DNA of 64,000 nt. Origin: Zobellella endophytica (lineage in GTDB: Bacteria; Pseudomonadota; Gammaproteobacteria; Enterobacterales; Aeromonadaceae). The DNA lies in contig NZ_PXYG01000002.1 in NCBI RefSeq assembly GCF_003012775.1, positions 434,001 to 498,000 of the forward strand, in the 5' to 3' direction. The notes beneath the pieces were generated by a model that saw nothing but the letters and a program-made list of their open reading frames with translations, ran no database searches and was not told the origin of the DNA. Shown here piece by piece: positions 7,669 to 17,892 of this stretch (position 1 is its first letter; the number at the start of each line of letters is the position of its first letter). The translations under genes were made by a program, and so were the position numbers.

Positions 7669-10149
7669 TCACAGCTTCACCCTTTTCAGGCGCAGGGCGT
7701 TGCCCACCACGAAGACGCTGGACAGGGCCATGGCGCCGGCCGCCACCATGGGCGACAGCAGCAGGCCGAAGGCCGGGTAGAGGGCGCCGGCCGCCAGCGG
7801 GATCAGGCTGGCGTTGTAGGCGAAGGCCCAGAACAGGTTCTGGCGGATGTTGCGCAGGGTGGCCCGGCTTATCGCCAGCGCATTGGGCACGGCGCGCAGA
7901 TCGCCGCTCATCAGCACCACGTCCGCCGCCTCGATGGCGATATCGGTACCGGTGCCGATGGCCAGCCCCACCTCCGCCTCGGCCAGCGCCGGGGCGTCGT
8001 TGATGCCGTCGCCGACGAAGGCCACGGCGCCGAAGCGCTCACGCAGCGCCTGCAGCGCCGCCACCTTGCCGTCCGGCATCACCTCGGCCACCACCTCGTC
8101 GATGCCCAGCTGGCGGGCGATGGCCGCGGCGGTACGGCGGTTGTCGCCGGTGATCATCGCCACCTTCAGCCCCAGTTGGTGCAGGGCGGCGACGGCCTCG
8201 TGCGAACCCTCCTTGACCGGGTCGGCCACGGCGATGATCGCCGCCAGTTTGCCGTCGATGGCCGCATAGAGCGGACTTTTCCCCGCCCCGGCCAGTTCCG
8301 CCGCCGGCCCGGCCAGCGCCTGCGGATCATGATCCAGGCGCTGCATCAGGCGATCGGCGCCCACTTCCACCCGCCGGCCGGAAACGCGGGCGCTCACCCC
8401 CAGCCCCGGCAGCGCCTCGAACTCGGCGGCCGCGGCCAGGCTCAGTCCCCGCGCCTTCGCCGCGCGCACTACCGCCTCGGCGATGGGGTGCTCGGAGCGC
8501 TGCTCCACCGCCGCCACCAACGCCAGTACCTCGGCCTCGTCGAAGCCCGGTTGCACCAGCAGATCGGTCAGCTCGGGCCGGCCCAGGGTCAGGGTGCCGG
8601 TCTTGTCGAGGGCGATCACCTTCGCCTCGCGCAGGGTCTGCAGCGCCTGGCCCTTGCGGAACAGCACCCCCAGCTCGGCGGCGCGCCCGGTGCCCACCAT
8701 GATGGAGGTGGGCGTGGCCAGGCCCATGGCGCAGGGACAGGCGATGATCAGCACCGCCACGGCGTTGACCAGGGCGAAGGTCAGCGCCGGGCTCGGGCCC
8801 AGCCACAGCCAGAGCGCGAAGGTCAGCGCCGCCATGCCCATCACCACCGGCACGAACACCGCGGTGACCCTGTCCACCAGCGCCTGGATCGGCAGCTTGG
8901 CCCCCTGGGCCTGCTCCACCATGCGCACTATCTGGGCCAGCAGAGTGTCGCCGCCCACCCGGGTGGCCTCGAAATCCAGCGCCCCGTTCTTGTTGACGGT
9001 ACCGCCCACCACTTCGTCGCCCGCCTGTTTGGCCACCGGCACCGGCTCGCCGGTGAGCATGGACTCGTCCACGTAGGAGCTGCCCTCGAGCACCCGCCCG
9101 TCCACCGGGATGCGCTCCCCCGGGCGCACCTGCACCCGGTCGCCGGCCCGCACCTCGGCCAGCGGCACTTCCACCGCCTCATCGCCGCGCCACACCCGGG
9201 CGGTCTTGACCTGCAGGCTCAGCAGTCGCTGGATGGCCTCTCCGGTGCGGCCCTTGGCCCTCGATTCCAGGTAACGGCCGAGCAGGATCAGGGTGACGAT
9301 CACCGCCGCCGCCTCGAAGTAGACGTGGCGGGTACCCGCCGGCAGCCAGTGGCCGGCGTAGGTAGCCACCACCGAGAAACCCCAGGCCGACAGGGTACCC
9401 AGCGCCACCAGGGAGTTCATGTCCGGCGCGCCGCGCATCAGCGCCGGCAGGCCCTTGTGCAGGAAACGCAGGCCGGGGCCGAACAGCACCAGGCTGGTGA
9501 GCAGGAACTGCAGGTTCCAGTTGAGGGTCTGGCCCAGGGTCTGCGCTATCCAGTGATGCATGCCGGGCACGAAATGGGCGCCCATCTCCAGCACGAACAC
9601 CGGCAGGGTCAGTCCCGCCGACAGCCAGAAGGCCCGCTTTAGCCCGGCCTGCTCACGGCCCTTGCGCGCACCGTCGTCTTCCCCCCCGGCGGCGTGCGGA
9701 CGGGCCTCGTAGCCGATCTCGCGGATGGCGTCGATCAGCGCGCCTGCATCCTGGCTGCCGGCCAGCAGTTCGACGCGGGCCCGTTCGGCGGCCAGGTTGA
9801 CGCTGGCCGACAGCACCCCGGGCAGGCGGGCGAGCGCCTTCTCCACCCGGCCCACGCAGGAGGCGCAGCTCATGCCGATGATGGCGAGTTCCAGTTGCTC
9901 GGTGCGGCTGTGGTAGCCGCTTTTTTCCAGTGCCGCTATCACCTCGCCCACTTCGGTACCCGCCGCCAGCGCCAGTTCGGCGCTTTCCGATGCCAGGTTG
10001 ACCGAGGCCGAGCGCACCCCGGGGGTACCGAGCAGGGCCTTTTCCACCCGCCGCACGCAGGAAGCGCAAGTCATGCCTTCGATCGGCAGTTTCAGATGAA
10101 AAACATCCTGCCCATCGGCGGCGGGCCGGGCGTGAGGTAGTGCTGTCAT
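7669..10149 (-). CDS. copA: Cu(+)-exporting P1B-type ATPase
   Basis: An 826-residue P1B-1 ATPase pumping cytoplasmic Cu+ to the periplasm. Two N-terminal heavy-metal-associated domains carry GMTCASC (Cys28, Cys31) and GMSCASC (Cys95, Cys98). Eight membrane segments follow, with [11 protein letters not shown] in the ion path, the phosphorylation motif DKTGTLT, the HP motif SEHPIAEA, and [13 protein letters not shown]. Late motifs YN...P and P-x6-M-x2-SS are the signature of Cu+ specificity. Its promoter has a CueR-type operator overlapping the end of cueR upstream on the same strand, so CueR-controlled copper induction is expected. It is the main cytoplasmic copper exporter; a second copper ATPase lies at 19894-22206. 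Confidence 0.96.
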   Translation of the reverse strand: MTALPHARPAADGQDVFHLKLPIEGMTCASCVRRVEKALLGTPGVRSASVNLASESAELALAAGTEVGEVIAALEKSGYHSRTEQLELAIIGMSCASCVGRVEKALARLPGVLSASVNLAAERARVELLAGSQDAGALIDAIREIGYEARPHAAGGEDDGARKGREQAGLKRAFWLSAGLTLPVFVLEMGAHFVPGMHHWIAQTLGQTLNWNLQFLLTSLVLFGPGLRFLHKGLPALMRGAPDMNSLVALGTLSAWGFSVVATYAGHWLPAGTRHVYFEAAAVIVTLILLGRYLESRAKGRTGEAIQRLLSLQVKTARVWRGDEAVEVPLAEVRAGDRVQVRPGERIPVDGRVLEGSSYVDESMLTGEPVPVAKQAGDEVVGGTVNKNGALDFEATRVGGDTLLAQIVRMVEQAQGAKLPIQALVDRVTAVFVPVVMGMAALTFALWLWLGPSPALTFALVNAVAVLIIACPCAMGLATPTSIMVGTGRAAELGVLFRKGQALQTLREAKVIALDKTGTLTLGRPELTDLLVQPGFDEAEVLALVAAVEQRSEHPIAEAVVRAAKARGLSLAAAAEFEALPGLGVSARVSGRRVEVGADRLMQRLDHDPQALAGPAAELAGAGKSPLYAAIDGKLAAIIAVADPVKEGSHEAVAALHQLGLKVAMITGDNRRTAAAIARQLGIDEVVAEVMPDGKVAALQALRERFGAVAFVGDGINDAPALAEAEVGLAIGTGTDIAIEAADVVLMSGDLRAVPNALAISRATLRNIRQNLFWAFAYNASLIPLAAGALYPAFGLLLSPMVAAGAMALSSVFVVGNALRLKRVKL

Positions 10150-10177
10150 GATCCGTCTCCGTTGTTAAGCTGCCTTC

Positions 10178-10208
10178 ACTATCAAGCTTGCCATGATGGC
10201 AAGGTCAA
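10178..10208 (-). promoter_or_regulatory. CueR-type promoter/operator of copA
   Basis: Reading the minus strand, -35 TTGACC (10203-10208) and -10 GATAGT (10178-10183) are separated by 19 bp, the over-long spacer typical of MerR-family promoters. The spacer carries a dyad CTTGCC-N5-GGCAAG (10187-10203). It resembles the CueR box ACCTTCC-N7-GGAAGGT. The -35 box overlaps the last codons of cueR. Confidence 0.85.
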
Positions 10209-10630
10209 GGCTCCCGGCCGTCTTTTTTCGCCGCTTGTTGTTCCGACGCGGACAGCTGCTCCAGGATGGCGCAGTCCGGGTCTTCGTTGCCCGGACAGGC
10301 GGCAATCATCCGCTCCAGGGTGGCCTTCATCGCCGCCAGCTCCCGCATCTTGTTTTCCACCTCCAGCAGGTGCTGCTGGGCCACCTGCTTCACCGCCCGG
10401 CTGGAGCGGAGCGGATCCTGCCACAGCCTGAGCAGGTCATCGATCTGGCGGATGGAAAAGCCCAGCACCCGCGCCTGGCGGATAAACCTGAGCACCTCGA
10501 CGTTCTCGCTGTTGTACTGCCGGTAGCCGGCGGCGGAGCGGGCCGCCGGCTTGAGCAGCCCGGTCTGTTCGTAGTGGCGGATCATCTTGGCCGACACCCC
10601 GGCCCGTTGCGCCGCTTCACCGATATTCAT
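10205..10630 (-). CDS. cueR: CueR-type copper-responsive MerR regulator
   Basis: A 141-residue MerR-family activator of copper efflux genes. The N-terminal winged helix reads MNIGEAAQRAGVSAKMIRHYE, followed by a long dimerisation helix. The metal loop CPGNEDPDC places Cys112 and Cys120 exactly where E. coli CueR binds Cu+. A start at 10645 is possible, but the ATG at 10630 has GGAGG 5 nt upstream and begins at the conserved MNIGE, so I use it. It lies upstream of copA in the same direction and downstream of copZ; matching dyads are found before both. Confidence 0.95.
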   Translation of the reverse strand: MNIGEAAQRAGVSAKMIRHYEQTGLLKPAARSAAGYRQYNSENVEVLRFIRQARVLGFSIRQIDDLLRLWQDPLRSSRAVKQVAQQHLLEVENKMRELAAMKATLERMIAACPGNEDPDCAILEQLSASEQQAAKKDGREP

Positions 10631-10718
10631 GGCAACCTCCGTCATGGATCATTTGGTTTAAAAACTGGCCAGCGACGATGCTTGGTGCAGGGGATGCCGC
10701 CATGGCTTGAATATTGCC

Positions 10719-10806
10719 TGCCACCCTGGGGCGGGCGGCCCGCCCGCATGGGGTTCCCGCTGCGCGGGGAAGCAGGCGAGCCGCCTGCGCTCCCCCAGCA
10801 AGGTGC
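10719..10806. repeat. structured GC-rich intergenic element (REP/BIME-like)
   Basis: Between cueR and copZ, three hairpins sit side by side: GCGGGC-N5-GCCCGC (10731-10747), an imperfect TTCCCGC-TGC-GCGGGGAA (10754-10771) and GCAGGCG-AGC-CGCCTGC (10772-10788). CTGGGG and CCCCAG flank the group. No open frame spans it. The look is that of a dispersed extragenic palindromic repeat, though no second copy of this exact type was found in the window. Confidence 0.5.
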
Positions 10807-10837
10807 AAAAAGCTGCAAACGGCGGCGTTTGTCCGGC

Positions 10838-11032
10838 TCAGGCCGGCCGGTAACCGGCGTCGATCAGCGCCTCGATCACCTCGTCCCGGTCGGCGGAGCT
10901 CTGCACCCGCAGGCGGTGCGCCGGCAGGTCGAATTCCAGCTCGCACGCCGGATCCAGCTCTTTCAGGGCACGGCTGATGGCACCGGTGCAATGGCCACAG
11001 CTCATCTCGGGCAGGGTAAAGGTCAGCATCAT
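10838..11032 (-). CDS. copZ: CopZ-like copper chaperone (single HMA domain)
   Basis: A 64-residue ferredoxin-like heavy-metal-associated protein. The metal motif is MSCGHC near the N terminus (MLTFTLPEMSCGHCTGAISRAL), followed by the usual alternating strands and a GYRPA end. It should carry Cu+ in the cytoplasm to the copA pump or to CueR. Two adjacent ATGs (11032, 11029) follow GAGGA; either may start translation. A frame extension to 11179 lacks a ribosome-binding site and runs through the promoter. The promoter carries a perfect 7-bp-arm dyad typical of CueR targets. It lies upstream of cueR and copA on the same strand. Confidence 0.88.
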   Translation of the reverse strand: MMLTFTLPEMSCGHCTGAISRALKELDPACELEFDLPAHRLRVQSSADRDEVIEALIDAGYRPA

Positions 11033-11063
11033 GGAATCCTCGTTGGTAGTGTATCCGATCTCT

Positions 11064-11094
11064 ACTTTCATCCTTACCATAAGGGTAAGGTCAA
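11064..11094 (-). promoter_or_regulatory. CueR-type promoter/operator of copZ
   Basis: The dyad CCTTACC-N5-GGTAAGG (11072-11090) has perfect 7-bp arms. It lies in a 19-bp spacer between -35 TTGACC (11089-11094) and a weak -10 GAAAGT (11064-11069) on the minus strand. The same -35 box and spacer length are found before copA. Confidence 0.82.
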
Positions 11095-11234
11095 GTTTTT
11101 TTTGTCTTCCAGCAAAGGAAAGATAGTGTGAGCCGGGCCGCCACCGGATACAAGGCCGCGGAGCCATGACATATATCAATACTGCCTCCTCTTAAAAAGA
11201 TTTTTTTCGAGACCCAATTGTGTAGAATCGCCCC

Positions 11235-11582
11235 ATGACACGCACCTTCCTGGCCTTGCTCATCAGTTTATTCGTTGCCTTCCAGGGCATCGCGGCCCCG
11301 CGCGTCGCCATGCTTCCCTGCCCCATGGAGCATGAGCAACCGGCGTCCCCGATGGCGATGTCCGCCGAGGAGCACCCCTGCTGCAACGAGGCCGACACCC
11401 AGGTCAAAACGGGCGAGCCGTGCAAAACCGACATGCCTTGCGGTTCGTCCGGATCCTGTCTTTTCGCCCCGGTTAACCTGACCGCATCGCCCCCCACTGC
11501 CACCGAACCGGCGGGCCATCCGCTGCTTCAGTTAAGATCCCGCGAACCCTCCTCCGTCTGGCGACCGCCCAGCATCGGCTGA
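11235..11582 (+). CDS. secreted Cys/Met/His-rich protein, unknown
   Basis: A 115-residue protein with a signal peptide (MTRTFLALLISLFVAFQGIAAP). It has clusters of likely soft-metal ligands: CPMEHE, HPCCNEADTQ and EPCKTDMPCGSSGSC. I do not recognise a named family; size and position recall the small periplasmic leader proteins that open czc/cus-type efflux operons (CzcI-like), but similarity is not enough to name it. It lies directly upstream of cusCBA, with a TAGAAT -10-like box 8 nt before the start region. A periplasmic copper-binding or copper-sensing role is inferred from composition and context. Confidence 0.65.
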   Translation: MTRTFLALLISLFVAFQGIAAPRVAMLPCPMEHEQPASPMAMSAEEHPCCNEADTQVKTGEPCKTDMPCGSSGSCLFAPVNLTASPPTATEPAGHPLLQLRSREPSSVWRPPSIG

Positions 11583-11677
11583 CCCTGTGTTGACCTGATG
11601 CGGCAGCAGGCTGGGCCTGTTGCCGTGCCTTGTCCGCGTCGTTTGCACGCGGGCACCCTTACACATGGAATTGGCCT

Positions 11678-13054
11678 ATGTACTCCTATTCTCATCCTGG
11701 CGAAGCCAAACGGCTTCTCCTGCGCCACGCCGTCCGGCGCCGGCGCTCCCGCCTGAGCATGGCAGCCCTGGCTGTGGCGCTGATCTCGGGCACCACCCAG
11801 CCGGTGGTGGCGCAGTCGCCGCTGCCCGCCCCCCTGACCTTCGAGGCCGCGTTGCAGGCGGCGGAGATGCACTCGGCCGGGCTGCTGGCCCAGGATGCCT
11901 CGGCCCGCGCCTTGCGCGAGCAGGCCGTGGCCGCCGGCCGCCTGCCCGACCCGGAGCTGCGCCTGTCGCTGGACAATGTACCGGCAGAGGGCCCCATGCG
12001 CTTCAGCCTGGACGACGACTTCATGACCATGCAGTCCGTCGGCCTGTCGCAGACCTTTACCGATGCGGACAAACGGCTGGCTCGCCGGGCTCGCTTCGAA
12101 CGCGAGGCCGATGCCGCCGCCGCCACCCGGCGGCTGCAGCTCGCCACGCTGCGCACCCAAACCGCCCGTGCCTGGCTGGCACGCCACTACCAGCAGCAAC
12201 TGCTCGCGCTGCTGGAACGACAACGGAAGGAGGCCAACCTCGTGGTCGAGGCGGTCGAGGCCGGCTACCGGGGCGGAAGCGCCACCCAGTCGGAGCTGTT
12301 CCTGGCCCGCTCGGCGGTGGCCCGACTCGACGACCGGCTGCTGGAAGCCCGTGCGGGCCTGAACAACGCCGATACCCTGCTGTCCCGCTGGGTGGGCGAT
12401 GACGCCACGACCACCCTGGGCCACCTCCCCGACATCAGGCAGGTGCCTGGCACCGCCCTGGCGCCTGTCCACGAGATAGAAGCCCATCCGCAACTCGCCC
12501 TGCTGGATGCCCGGACCCGGGTGGCCGAGGCCGAGGTGGAAGTGGCCCGCCAGGAAAAGAGCATCGACTGGACCTGGTCGCTGAGGTACAGCCGACGGGA
12601 TGACGCCTTCGGCGACATGGTGTCGCTGGGCGTCGCCATCCCCCTGCAGTGGGATCGGAAAAACCGGCAGGACCGGGAGCTGGCCGCCAGGCTGGCCAGC
12701 GTCGAGCAGCGGCGCAACGAGCGGGAGGAAATACGTCGTGAACACCTGTTCGAGGTACGGCGCCTGCGGGAAAGCTGGCGCAGCAACCTGAGCCGGCTGG
12801 ACGACTACGACCGCACCCTGCTGCCCCTGGCCGAGGCCCGCACCCAGGCGGCCCAGGCCGCCTATCGCGGCGGCAAGGGCTCACTGGCCGCGGTGCTGGA
12901 GGCCCGGCGCATGGCCGTCGACACCCGCATCGAGCGGCTGCGCATCGAGATGCAGACCGCCGCCCTCTGGGCCGAGCTGGCCTTCCTGATCCCGGAGGCG
13001 TACCCCGGCCCTGACGGGCATACCGAATCGATTGCCGAGGAGCAGAACCCATGA
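11678..13054 (+). CDS. cusC: CusC-like outer membrane efflux protein (TolC family)
   Basis: Outer membrane channel of a tripartite copper/silver efflux pump. From 11678 the product has 458 residues with a signal region (SMAALAVALISGTTQPVVAQ) and two TolC-type helical repeats rich in Ala, Arg and Glu. Examples are LTFEAALQAAEMHSAGLLAQ near the N terminus and EAEVEVARQEKSIDWTWSLRYSR mid-protein. The start is uncertain: an in-frame ATG at 11630 and one at 11759 just before the hydrophobic core are alternatives, and none has a strong ribosome-binding site. The last codons overlap the cusB start by 4 bp (ATGA), so translation is coupled. Confidence 0.87.
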   Translation: MYSYSHPGEAKRLLLRHAVRRRRSRLSMAALAVALISGTTQPVVAQSPLPAPLTFEAALQAAEMHSAGLLAQDASARALREQAVAAGRLPDPELRLSLDNVPAEGPMRFSLDDDFMTMQSVGLSQTFTDADKRLARRARFEREADAAAATRRLQLATLRTQTARAWLARHYQQQLLALLERQRKEANLVVEAVEAGYRGGSATQSELFLARSAVARLDDRLLEARAGLNNADTLLSRWVGDDATTTLGHLPDIRQVPGTALAPVHEIEAHPQLALLDARTRVAEAEVEVARQEKSIDWTWSLRYSRRDDAFGDMVSLGVAIPLQWDRKNRQDRELAARLASVEQRRNEREEIRREHLFEVRRLRESWRSNLSRLDDYDRTLLPLAEARTQAAQAAYRGGKGSLAAVLEARRMAVDTRIERLRIEMQTAALWAELAFLIPEAYPGPDGHTESIAEEQNP

Positions 13055-14664
13055 ACAAGACCCCCCTCGTACTCAGCCTGCTTGCCGCCGCCGTGCTGAG
13101 CGCCGCCGGTGCCGGCCTCTATCGGCTGGGCCTGGAGCAGGGCCTGTCCCGCGGCGAAGCCGCCGTGGACGGGGCCGCGCCCATGGCGGCCACGGAAGAT
13201 CCCTCGACCTGGGGCATCCCGCAGGGCGAAGCCGCCACCCGCCGGCATATCGAGGCCGGCCTGCAGGCCGGCGATGTTGATCCCCGTACCGGCCGGACCA
13301 TCCTCTACTACCACGATCCCATGGTCCCGGGCAGGAAATTCGACGCCCCCGGCAAATCCCCCTTCATGGACATGATGCTGATCCCCGCCTATGCGGGGAG
13401 CGAGAACGCCGACGACGGCACCGTGACGGTCAGTCCGCGCATCCGGCAGAACCTGGGGCTGCGTACCGGCGAGGTGTCCGAAGGGCAATTGCGACCGACG
13501 GTCTCGGCGGTGGGCAAGGTGAGCTGGAACGAACGCGGCCAGTTCACCCTGACGGCCCGCGCCACCGGCTTTGTCGAGCGGCTCCATGTGCGCGCCACCC
13601 TGGATGCGGTCACCGAAGGACAGCCCCTGCTCGAGCTCTATGTGCCCGACTGGGTAGCGGTGCAGGAAGACTACCTCGGCCTGCGCCGGATGCAGGGGCA
13701 GGATCTGGCCGGGCTGGTGGACACCACCCGCCAGCGCATGCGCCAGGCGGGCATGAACGACCAGCAGATTGCCCTGGTCGAGCGCACCGGCCAGATACAA
13801 CCCCGGTTCACCCTGATCGCCCCGGCCAGCGGCATAGTGACGGAACTCCCGGCTCGCGAAGGCAGCACCGTCATGCCGGGTACGCTGCTCGCCCGCATCA
13901 ATGAATGGGCGACGGTGTGGGTGGAGGCCGAAGTGCCGGAAAGCCAGGCGACGATGCTGCACCGGGGCAGCCCGGTGAGCGCCCGCACGCCCGCCTTGCC
14001 GGGCGAGGTATTCACCGGCACCGTGCAGGCGTTGCTGCCGGAAGTGAACTCCGCCACCCGGACGCGCAAGGCGCGCGTGGAGCTGGACAACCCGACGGGG
14101 CAACTGGTGCCGGGCATGTTCGTGCAAATGACACTGGCCGCCCCCGAGGCGCGCACGGCCTTGCTGGTGCCGACCGAAGCCCTGGTTCGTACCGGGCAGC
14201 GCACCCTGGTGATGGCGGTAGAGGGCGACGACTTCCGCCCGCTGGAAGTGACCACCGGTGCCGAGCAGGACGGCATGACCGAGATCCTCGCCGGCCTCGA
14301 CCAGGGGCAACAGATCGTGCTCTCCGGCCAGTTCCTGATCGACTCGGAGGCGAGCCTCAAGGGCATCGAGGCCCGGCTCGGGACGACCGAACCGGATGTG
14401 GCCGCGAACGCGGACCCCCTTTACCGCACCCGCGCCCGCCTGGAGGCCATCGACGGCGAGACCCTGACGCTGACGCATCCGGACATCCCCGAGCTCGGCT
14501 GGCCGGGCATGACCATGGGCTTCACGCTGGCACCCGAGCCGACGCGGCCGGCGCTGTCGGTCGGCGACCGACTCGATATCGCCTTCCACCTGCGGGAGGG
14601 AGAGGCGCCGCGCATCGTCACCCTGCAACCGGTGGACAATAACGCCACGGGAGGTGACCAATGA
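13051..14664 (+). CDS. cusB: CusB-like periplasmic adaptor with heavy-metal domain and fused CusF domain
   Basis: The 537-residue membrane-fusion subunit of the Cus-type pump. After an N-terminal anchor (about 7-26) comes a heavy-metal-binding segment (about 85-115, [13 protein letters not shown]...PFMDMMLIP) with Met and His ligands. The usual lipoyl, barrel and hairpin parts follow (about 120-440). The C terminus (about 455-535) is a CusF-like domain with [18 protein letters not shown], including the His, Trp and two Met that bind Cu+ or Ag+ in CusF. It starts inside the cusC stop and ends overlapping the cusA start by 4 bp, a tightly coupled operon. Confidence 0.93.
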   Translation: MNKTPLVLSLLAAAVLSAAGAGLYRLGLEQGLSRGEAAVDGAAPMAATEDPSTWGIPQGEAATRRHIEAGLQAGDVDPRTGRTILYYHDPMVPGRKFDAPGKSPFMDMMLIPAYAGSENADDGTVTVSPRIRQNLGLRTGEVSEGQLRPTVSAVGKVSWNERGQFTLTARATGFVERLHVRATLDAVTEGQPLLELYVPDWVAVQEDYLGLRRMQGQDLAGLVDTTRQRMRQAGMNDQQIALVERTGQIQPRFTLIAPASGIVTELPAREGSTVMPGTLLARINEWATVWVEAEVPESQATMLHRGSPVSARTPALPGEVFTGTVQALLPEVNSATRTRKARVELDNPTGQLVPGMFVQMTLAAPEARTALLVPTEALVRTGQRTLVMAVEGDDFRPLEVTTGAEQDGMTEILAGLDQGQQIVLSGQFLIDSEASLKGIEARLGTTEPDVAANADPLYRTRARLEAIDGETLTLTHPDIPELGWPGMTMGFTLAPEPTRPALSVGDRLDIAFHLREGEAPRIVTLQPVDNNATGGDQ

Positions 14665-17600
14665 TCGTCCGCCTGATCCACTGGTCCGTGGCCAACCGCT
14701 TCCTGGTACTCATCGCCACCCTGATCGTGACGGCCTGGGGACTGGTCTCGCTGCTGCGCACCCCTCTCGACGCCCTGCCGGATCTGTCCGATACCCAGGT
14801 CATCATCCGCACCACCTGGCCGGGGCAGGCCCCGCAACTGGTCGAGAACCAGGTCACCTACCCGCTGACCACCACCATGCTGTCGGTCCCCGGCGCGAGG
14901 GACGTGCGCGGCTACTCCTTCTTCGGCGACAGCTATGTTTATGTGCTGTTCGAGGATGGCACCGATCTCTACTGGGCCCGCTCCCGGGTGCTGGAGTACC
15001 TCAATCAGGTGCAGTCGCGGCTGCCGCCCGGCGCCACCTCGGCGCTGGGACCGGACGCCACCGGCGTGGGCTGGGTATATCAGTATGCCCTGACCGACAC
15101 CTCCGGCCGCCTCGACCTGGCGCAGCTGCGCAGCCTGCAGGACTGGTTTTTAAAATTCGAGCTGAAAACGGTGCCGGGGGTGGCCGAGGTCGCCACCATC
15201 GGCGGCATGGTGCGGCAATACCAGGTGGTGCTCGATCCCGACAGGCTGGCCGCCTACCGTATTACCCATGACAGGGTCATCGAGGCGCTGCGCCGGGCCA
15301 ACCAGGAAACCGGCGGCTCGGTGCTGGAACTGGGCGAGGCCGAGTTCATGGTGCGCGCGTCAGGCTACCTCCAGACCCTGGACGACTTCCGGGCCGTGCC
15401 GCTGATGACCACCGATGCCGGGGTGTCGGTGCGGCTGGCCGACGTGGCCCAGGTACAGCTCGGGCCGGAGATGCGGCGCGGCATCGGCGAGCTGGATGGC
15501 GAAGGCGAGGCGGTCGGGGGCGTCATCGTGATGCGTTCCGGGGAAAACGCCCTGGCGACCATAGACGCTGTCAAGGCCCGGCTGGCCGAGCTGGCCGGGA
15601 GCCTGCCGGCGGGCGTGGAGATAGTGCCGACCTACGACCGTTCCGGCCTGATCGAGCGGGCCATCGACAACCTCGGCCACAAACTGCTGGAGGAGTTCCT
15701 GGTGGTGGCCGTGGTCTGCGCGCTGTTCCTGTTCCACCTGCGCTCGGCCCTGGTGGCCATCGTCTCGTTGCCGATCGGCATCCTCGCCGCCTTTATCGTC
15801 ATGCACTGGCAGGGGGTCAACGCCAACATCATGTCGCTCGGCGGCATCGCCATCGCCATCGGCGCCATGGTCGACGCGGCGGTGGTGATGATCGAAAACG
15901 CCCACAAGCACCTGGAGCAGTGGCACCACCAGCACCCCGGGGAGTCCCTGGCCGGTGAGGCGCGCTGGCGGGTCATCGGTGCGGCGGCGGCGGAGGTGGG
16001 CCCGGCGCTGTTCTTCTCGTTGCTGATCATCACCCTGTCCTTCATTCCGGTGTTCGCCCTGGAAGCCCAGGAAGGCCGGCTGTTCTCGCCGCTGGCCTTC
16101 ACCAAGACCTATTCCATGGCGGCCGCGGCGGCCCTGGCGGTGACCCTGGTACCGGTGCTGATGGGCTATCTGATCCGGGGGCGCATTCCGCCCGAGCACA
16201 AGAACCCGCTCAACCGCTGGCTGATCGCCGCCTACCGCTCCCTGCTCGAGTGGGTGTTGCGCTTTCCCAGGGCAACCATCGTCCTGGCCGTGCTGTTCTT
16301 TGCGGCCAGTCTGTGGCCACTCAAGCACATCGGCAGCGAGTTCATGCCGCCGCTGGACGAAGGCGACCTGCTCTATATGCCGACCGCCCTGCCCGGCCTG
16401 TCGGCCGGCAAGGCCGCCGAACTGTTGCAGCAGACCGATCGCCTGATCAAGACCCTGCCCGAGGTGAAAAGCGTCTACGGCAAGGCCGGTCGGGCGGTCT
16501 CCGCCACCGATCCCGCGCCCCTGGTGATGTTCGAGACCACCATCCAGTTCAAGCCCCGGGAGCAGTGGCGGGCCGGCATGACGCCCGAAAAGCTGGTAGC
16601 CGAGCTCGACCGGACGGTGCGGGTGCCGGGGCTGACCAACATCTGGATCCCGCCCATCCGCAACCGCATCGACATGCTCGCCACCGGTATCAAGAGCCCG
16701 GTGGGGGTCAAGGTCATGGGCGAGGATCTGGGGGTGATCAACCGGCTCACCGCCGACATCGAGCAAGCGGTGAAAGCGGTGCCGGGGGTGACCAGCGCCT
16801 TCGCGGAGCGGCTGACCGGCGGCCGCTATATCGACGTCGACATCCGGCGGGAGGCGGCCGCGCGCTACGGCCTGAACATCGCCGACGTGCAGTCGGTCGT
16901 GGCCAGTGCCATCGGCGGCATGAACATCGGCGAGACGGTGGAAGGGCTGGAGCGCTACCCCATCAACGTGCGCTACCCGCGCGAGGTACGCGACTCGCTG
17001 GACAAGCTGCGCGCCCTGCCCATGGTCACCTCGCGCGGCCAGCAACTGGTGTTGGGCGATGTGGCCGACATCCGCATCAACGACGGTCCTCCCATGCTGC
17101 GCAGCGAAAACGCCCGCCCGACCGGCTTCGTCTATGTCGACCTGCGGGACCGCGATCTCGGCTCGGCGGTGCGCGAGATGCAGCAACGCGTCGCCGAGCG
17201 GGTCGCGCTGCCGCCCGGCTATTCGGTGTCCTGGTCCGGTCAGTTCGAGTTTCTCGAGCGGGCCAGCGCCAAGCTCAAGCTGGTGGTGCCCTTCACCCTG
17301 CTGATCATCTTCGTGCTGTTGTACCTCACCTTCAAGCATGTCGGCGAGGCGCTGCTGCTGATGGCGACCCTGCCCTTCGCGCTGGTGGGCGGCATCTGGC
17401 TGCTGTACGGGCTCGGCTACAACCTGTCGGTGGCCGGGGTGGTCGGCTTTATCGCCCTGGCCGGGGTGGCCGCCGAGTTCGGGGTGATCATGCTGTTGTA
17501 CCTCAAGCAGGCCTGGTTCGAGCGGCTGGAGCAGGACCGCGACGGCGAAGCCGACCTGCTCGACGCCATCCGCGAAGGAGCGGTGCTGCGCGTGCGCCCC

Positions 17601-17831
17601 AAGGCGATGACGGTGGCGGTGATCCTGGCCGGCCTGCTGCCCATCATGTGGGGCGGCGGCACCGGCTCGGAGGTGATGCAGCGCATCGCCGCGCCCATGG
17701 TCGGCGGCATGATCACCGCTCCGCTGTTGTCGATGTTCGTGATCCCCGCCGCCTACTACCTGATGCGCCGGCCGCGCCGGGGGCAACCGGCAACACCACA
17801 ACCCGTTCGGTCACACGGCGATGACGTGTGA
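14661..17831 (+). CDS. cusA: CusA-like heavy-metal RND efflux pump
   Basis: A 1056-residue inner membrane RND transporter of the heavy-metal branch, exporting Cu+/Ag+ by proton antiport. The N terminus ([18 protein letters not shown]), two large periplasmic loops and about 12 membrane segments are visible. The TM4 segment [23 protein letters not shown] carries the proton-relay Asp. Methionines in [21 protein letters not shown] and RIDMLATGI match the CusA Met triad, favouring monovalent copper or silver over Zn/Co/Cd. The start overlaps the cusB stop by 4 bp. A strong terminator follows 9 nt after the stop, before cusF. Confidence 0.95.
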   Translation: MIVRLIHWSVANRFLVLIATLIVTAWGLVSLLRTPLDALPDLSDTQVIIRTTWPGQAPQLVENQVTYPLTTTMLSVPGARDVRGYSFFGDSYVYVLFEDGTDLYWARSRVLEYLNQVQSRLPPGATSALGPDATGVGWVYQYALTDTSGRLDLAQLRSLQDWFLKFELKTVPGVAEVATIGGMVRQYQVVLDPDRLAAYRITHDRVIEALRRANQETGGSVLELGEAEFMVRASGYLQTLDDFRAVPLMTTDAGVSVRLADVAQVQLGPEMRRGIGELDGEGEAVGGVIVMRSGENALATIDAVKARLAELAGSLPAGVEIVPTYDRSGLIERAIDNLGHKLLEEFLVVAVVCALFLFHLRSALVAIVSLPIGILAAFIVMHWQGVNANIMSLGGIAIAIGAMVDAAVVMIENAHKHLEQWHHQHPGESLAGEARWRVIGAAAAEVGPALFFSLLIITLSFIPVFALEAQEGRLFSPLAFTKTYSMAAAAALAVTLVPVLMGYLIRGRIPPEHKNPLNRWLIAAYRSLLEWVLRFPRATIVLAVLFFAASLWPLKHIGSEFMPPLDEGDLLYMPTALPGLSAGKAAELLQQTDRLIKTLPEVKSVYGKAGRAVSATDPAPLVMFETTIQFKPREQWRAGMTPEKLVAELDRTVRVPGLTNIWIPPIRNRIDMLATGIKSPVGVKVMGEDLGVINRLTADIEQAVKAVPGVTSAFAERLTGGRYIDVDIRREAAARYGLNIADVQSVVASAIGGMNIGETVEGLERYPINVRYPREVRDSLDKLRALPMVTSRGQQLVLGDVADIRINDGPPMLRSENARPTGFVYVDLRDRDLGSAVREMQQRVAERVALPPGYSVSWSGQFEFLERASAKLKLVVPFTLLIIFVLLYLTFKHVGEALLLMATLPFALVGGIWLLYGLGYNLSVAGVVGFIALAGVAAEFGVIMLLYLKQAWFERLEQDRDGEADLLDAIREGAVLRVRPKAMTVAVILAGLLPIMWGGGTGSEVMQRIAAPMVGGMITAPLLSMFVIPAAYYLMRRPRRGQPATPQPVRSHGDDV

Positions 17832-17840
17832 TAAATATCG

Positions 17841-17864
17841 CCGGGCCACCTGGCCCGGTTTTTT
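17841..17864 (+). terminator. rho-independent terminator between cusA and cusF
   Basis: CCGGGCC (17841-17847) pairs with GGCCCGG (17852-17858) around ACCT, followed directly by TTTTTT. It is one of the strongest terminators in the window. It lies only 9 nt after cusA and 28 nt before the cusF ATG, so cusF is made by read-through or from a promoter inside the end of cusA. Confidence 0.85.
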
Positions 17865-17892
17865 CCCTCTCGAGTCACTGGAGACACCCAAG

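Noticed and set aside
8176-9642. 488-codon open frame antisense to the copA ATPase
   Set aside because: Shadow frame of a well-defined gene with low-complexity His/Gln/Gly content and no domain.
11155-11200. ATGACAT...ATCAA sequence before the Cys-rich gene as a cop box or FNR site
   Set aside because: Only one half-site matches; the second half does not align with either consensus.
15360-17801. 813-codon open frame antisense to cusA
   Set aside because: Composition is dominated by His, Gln, Gly and Arg as expected for the complement of a GC-rich gene; no ribosome-binding site; cusA is certain on the other strand.
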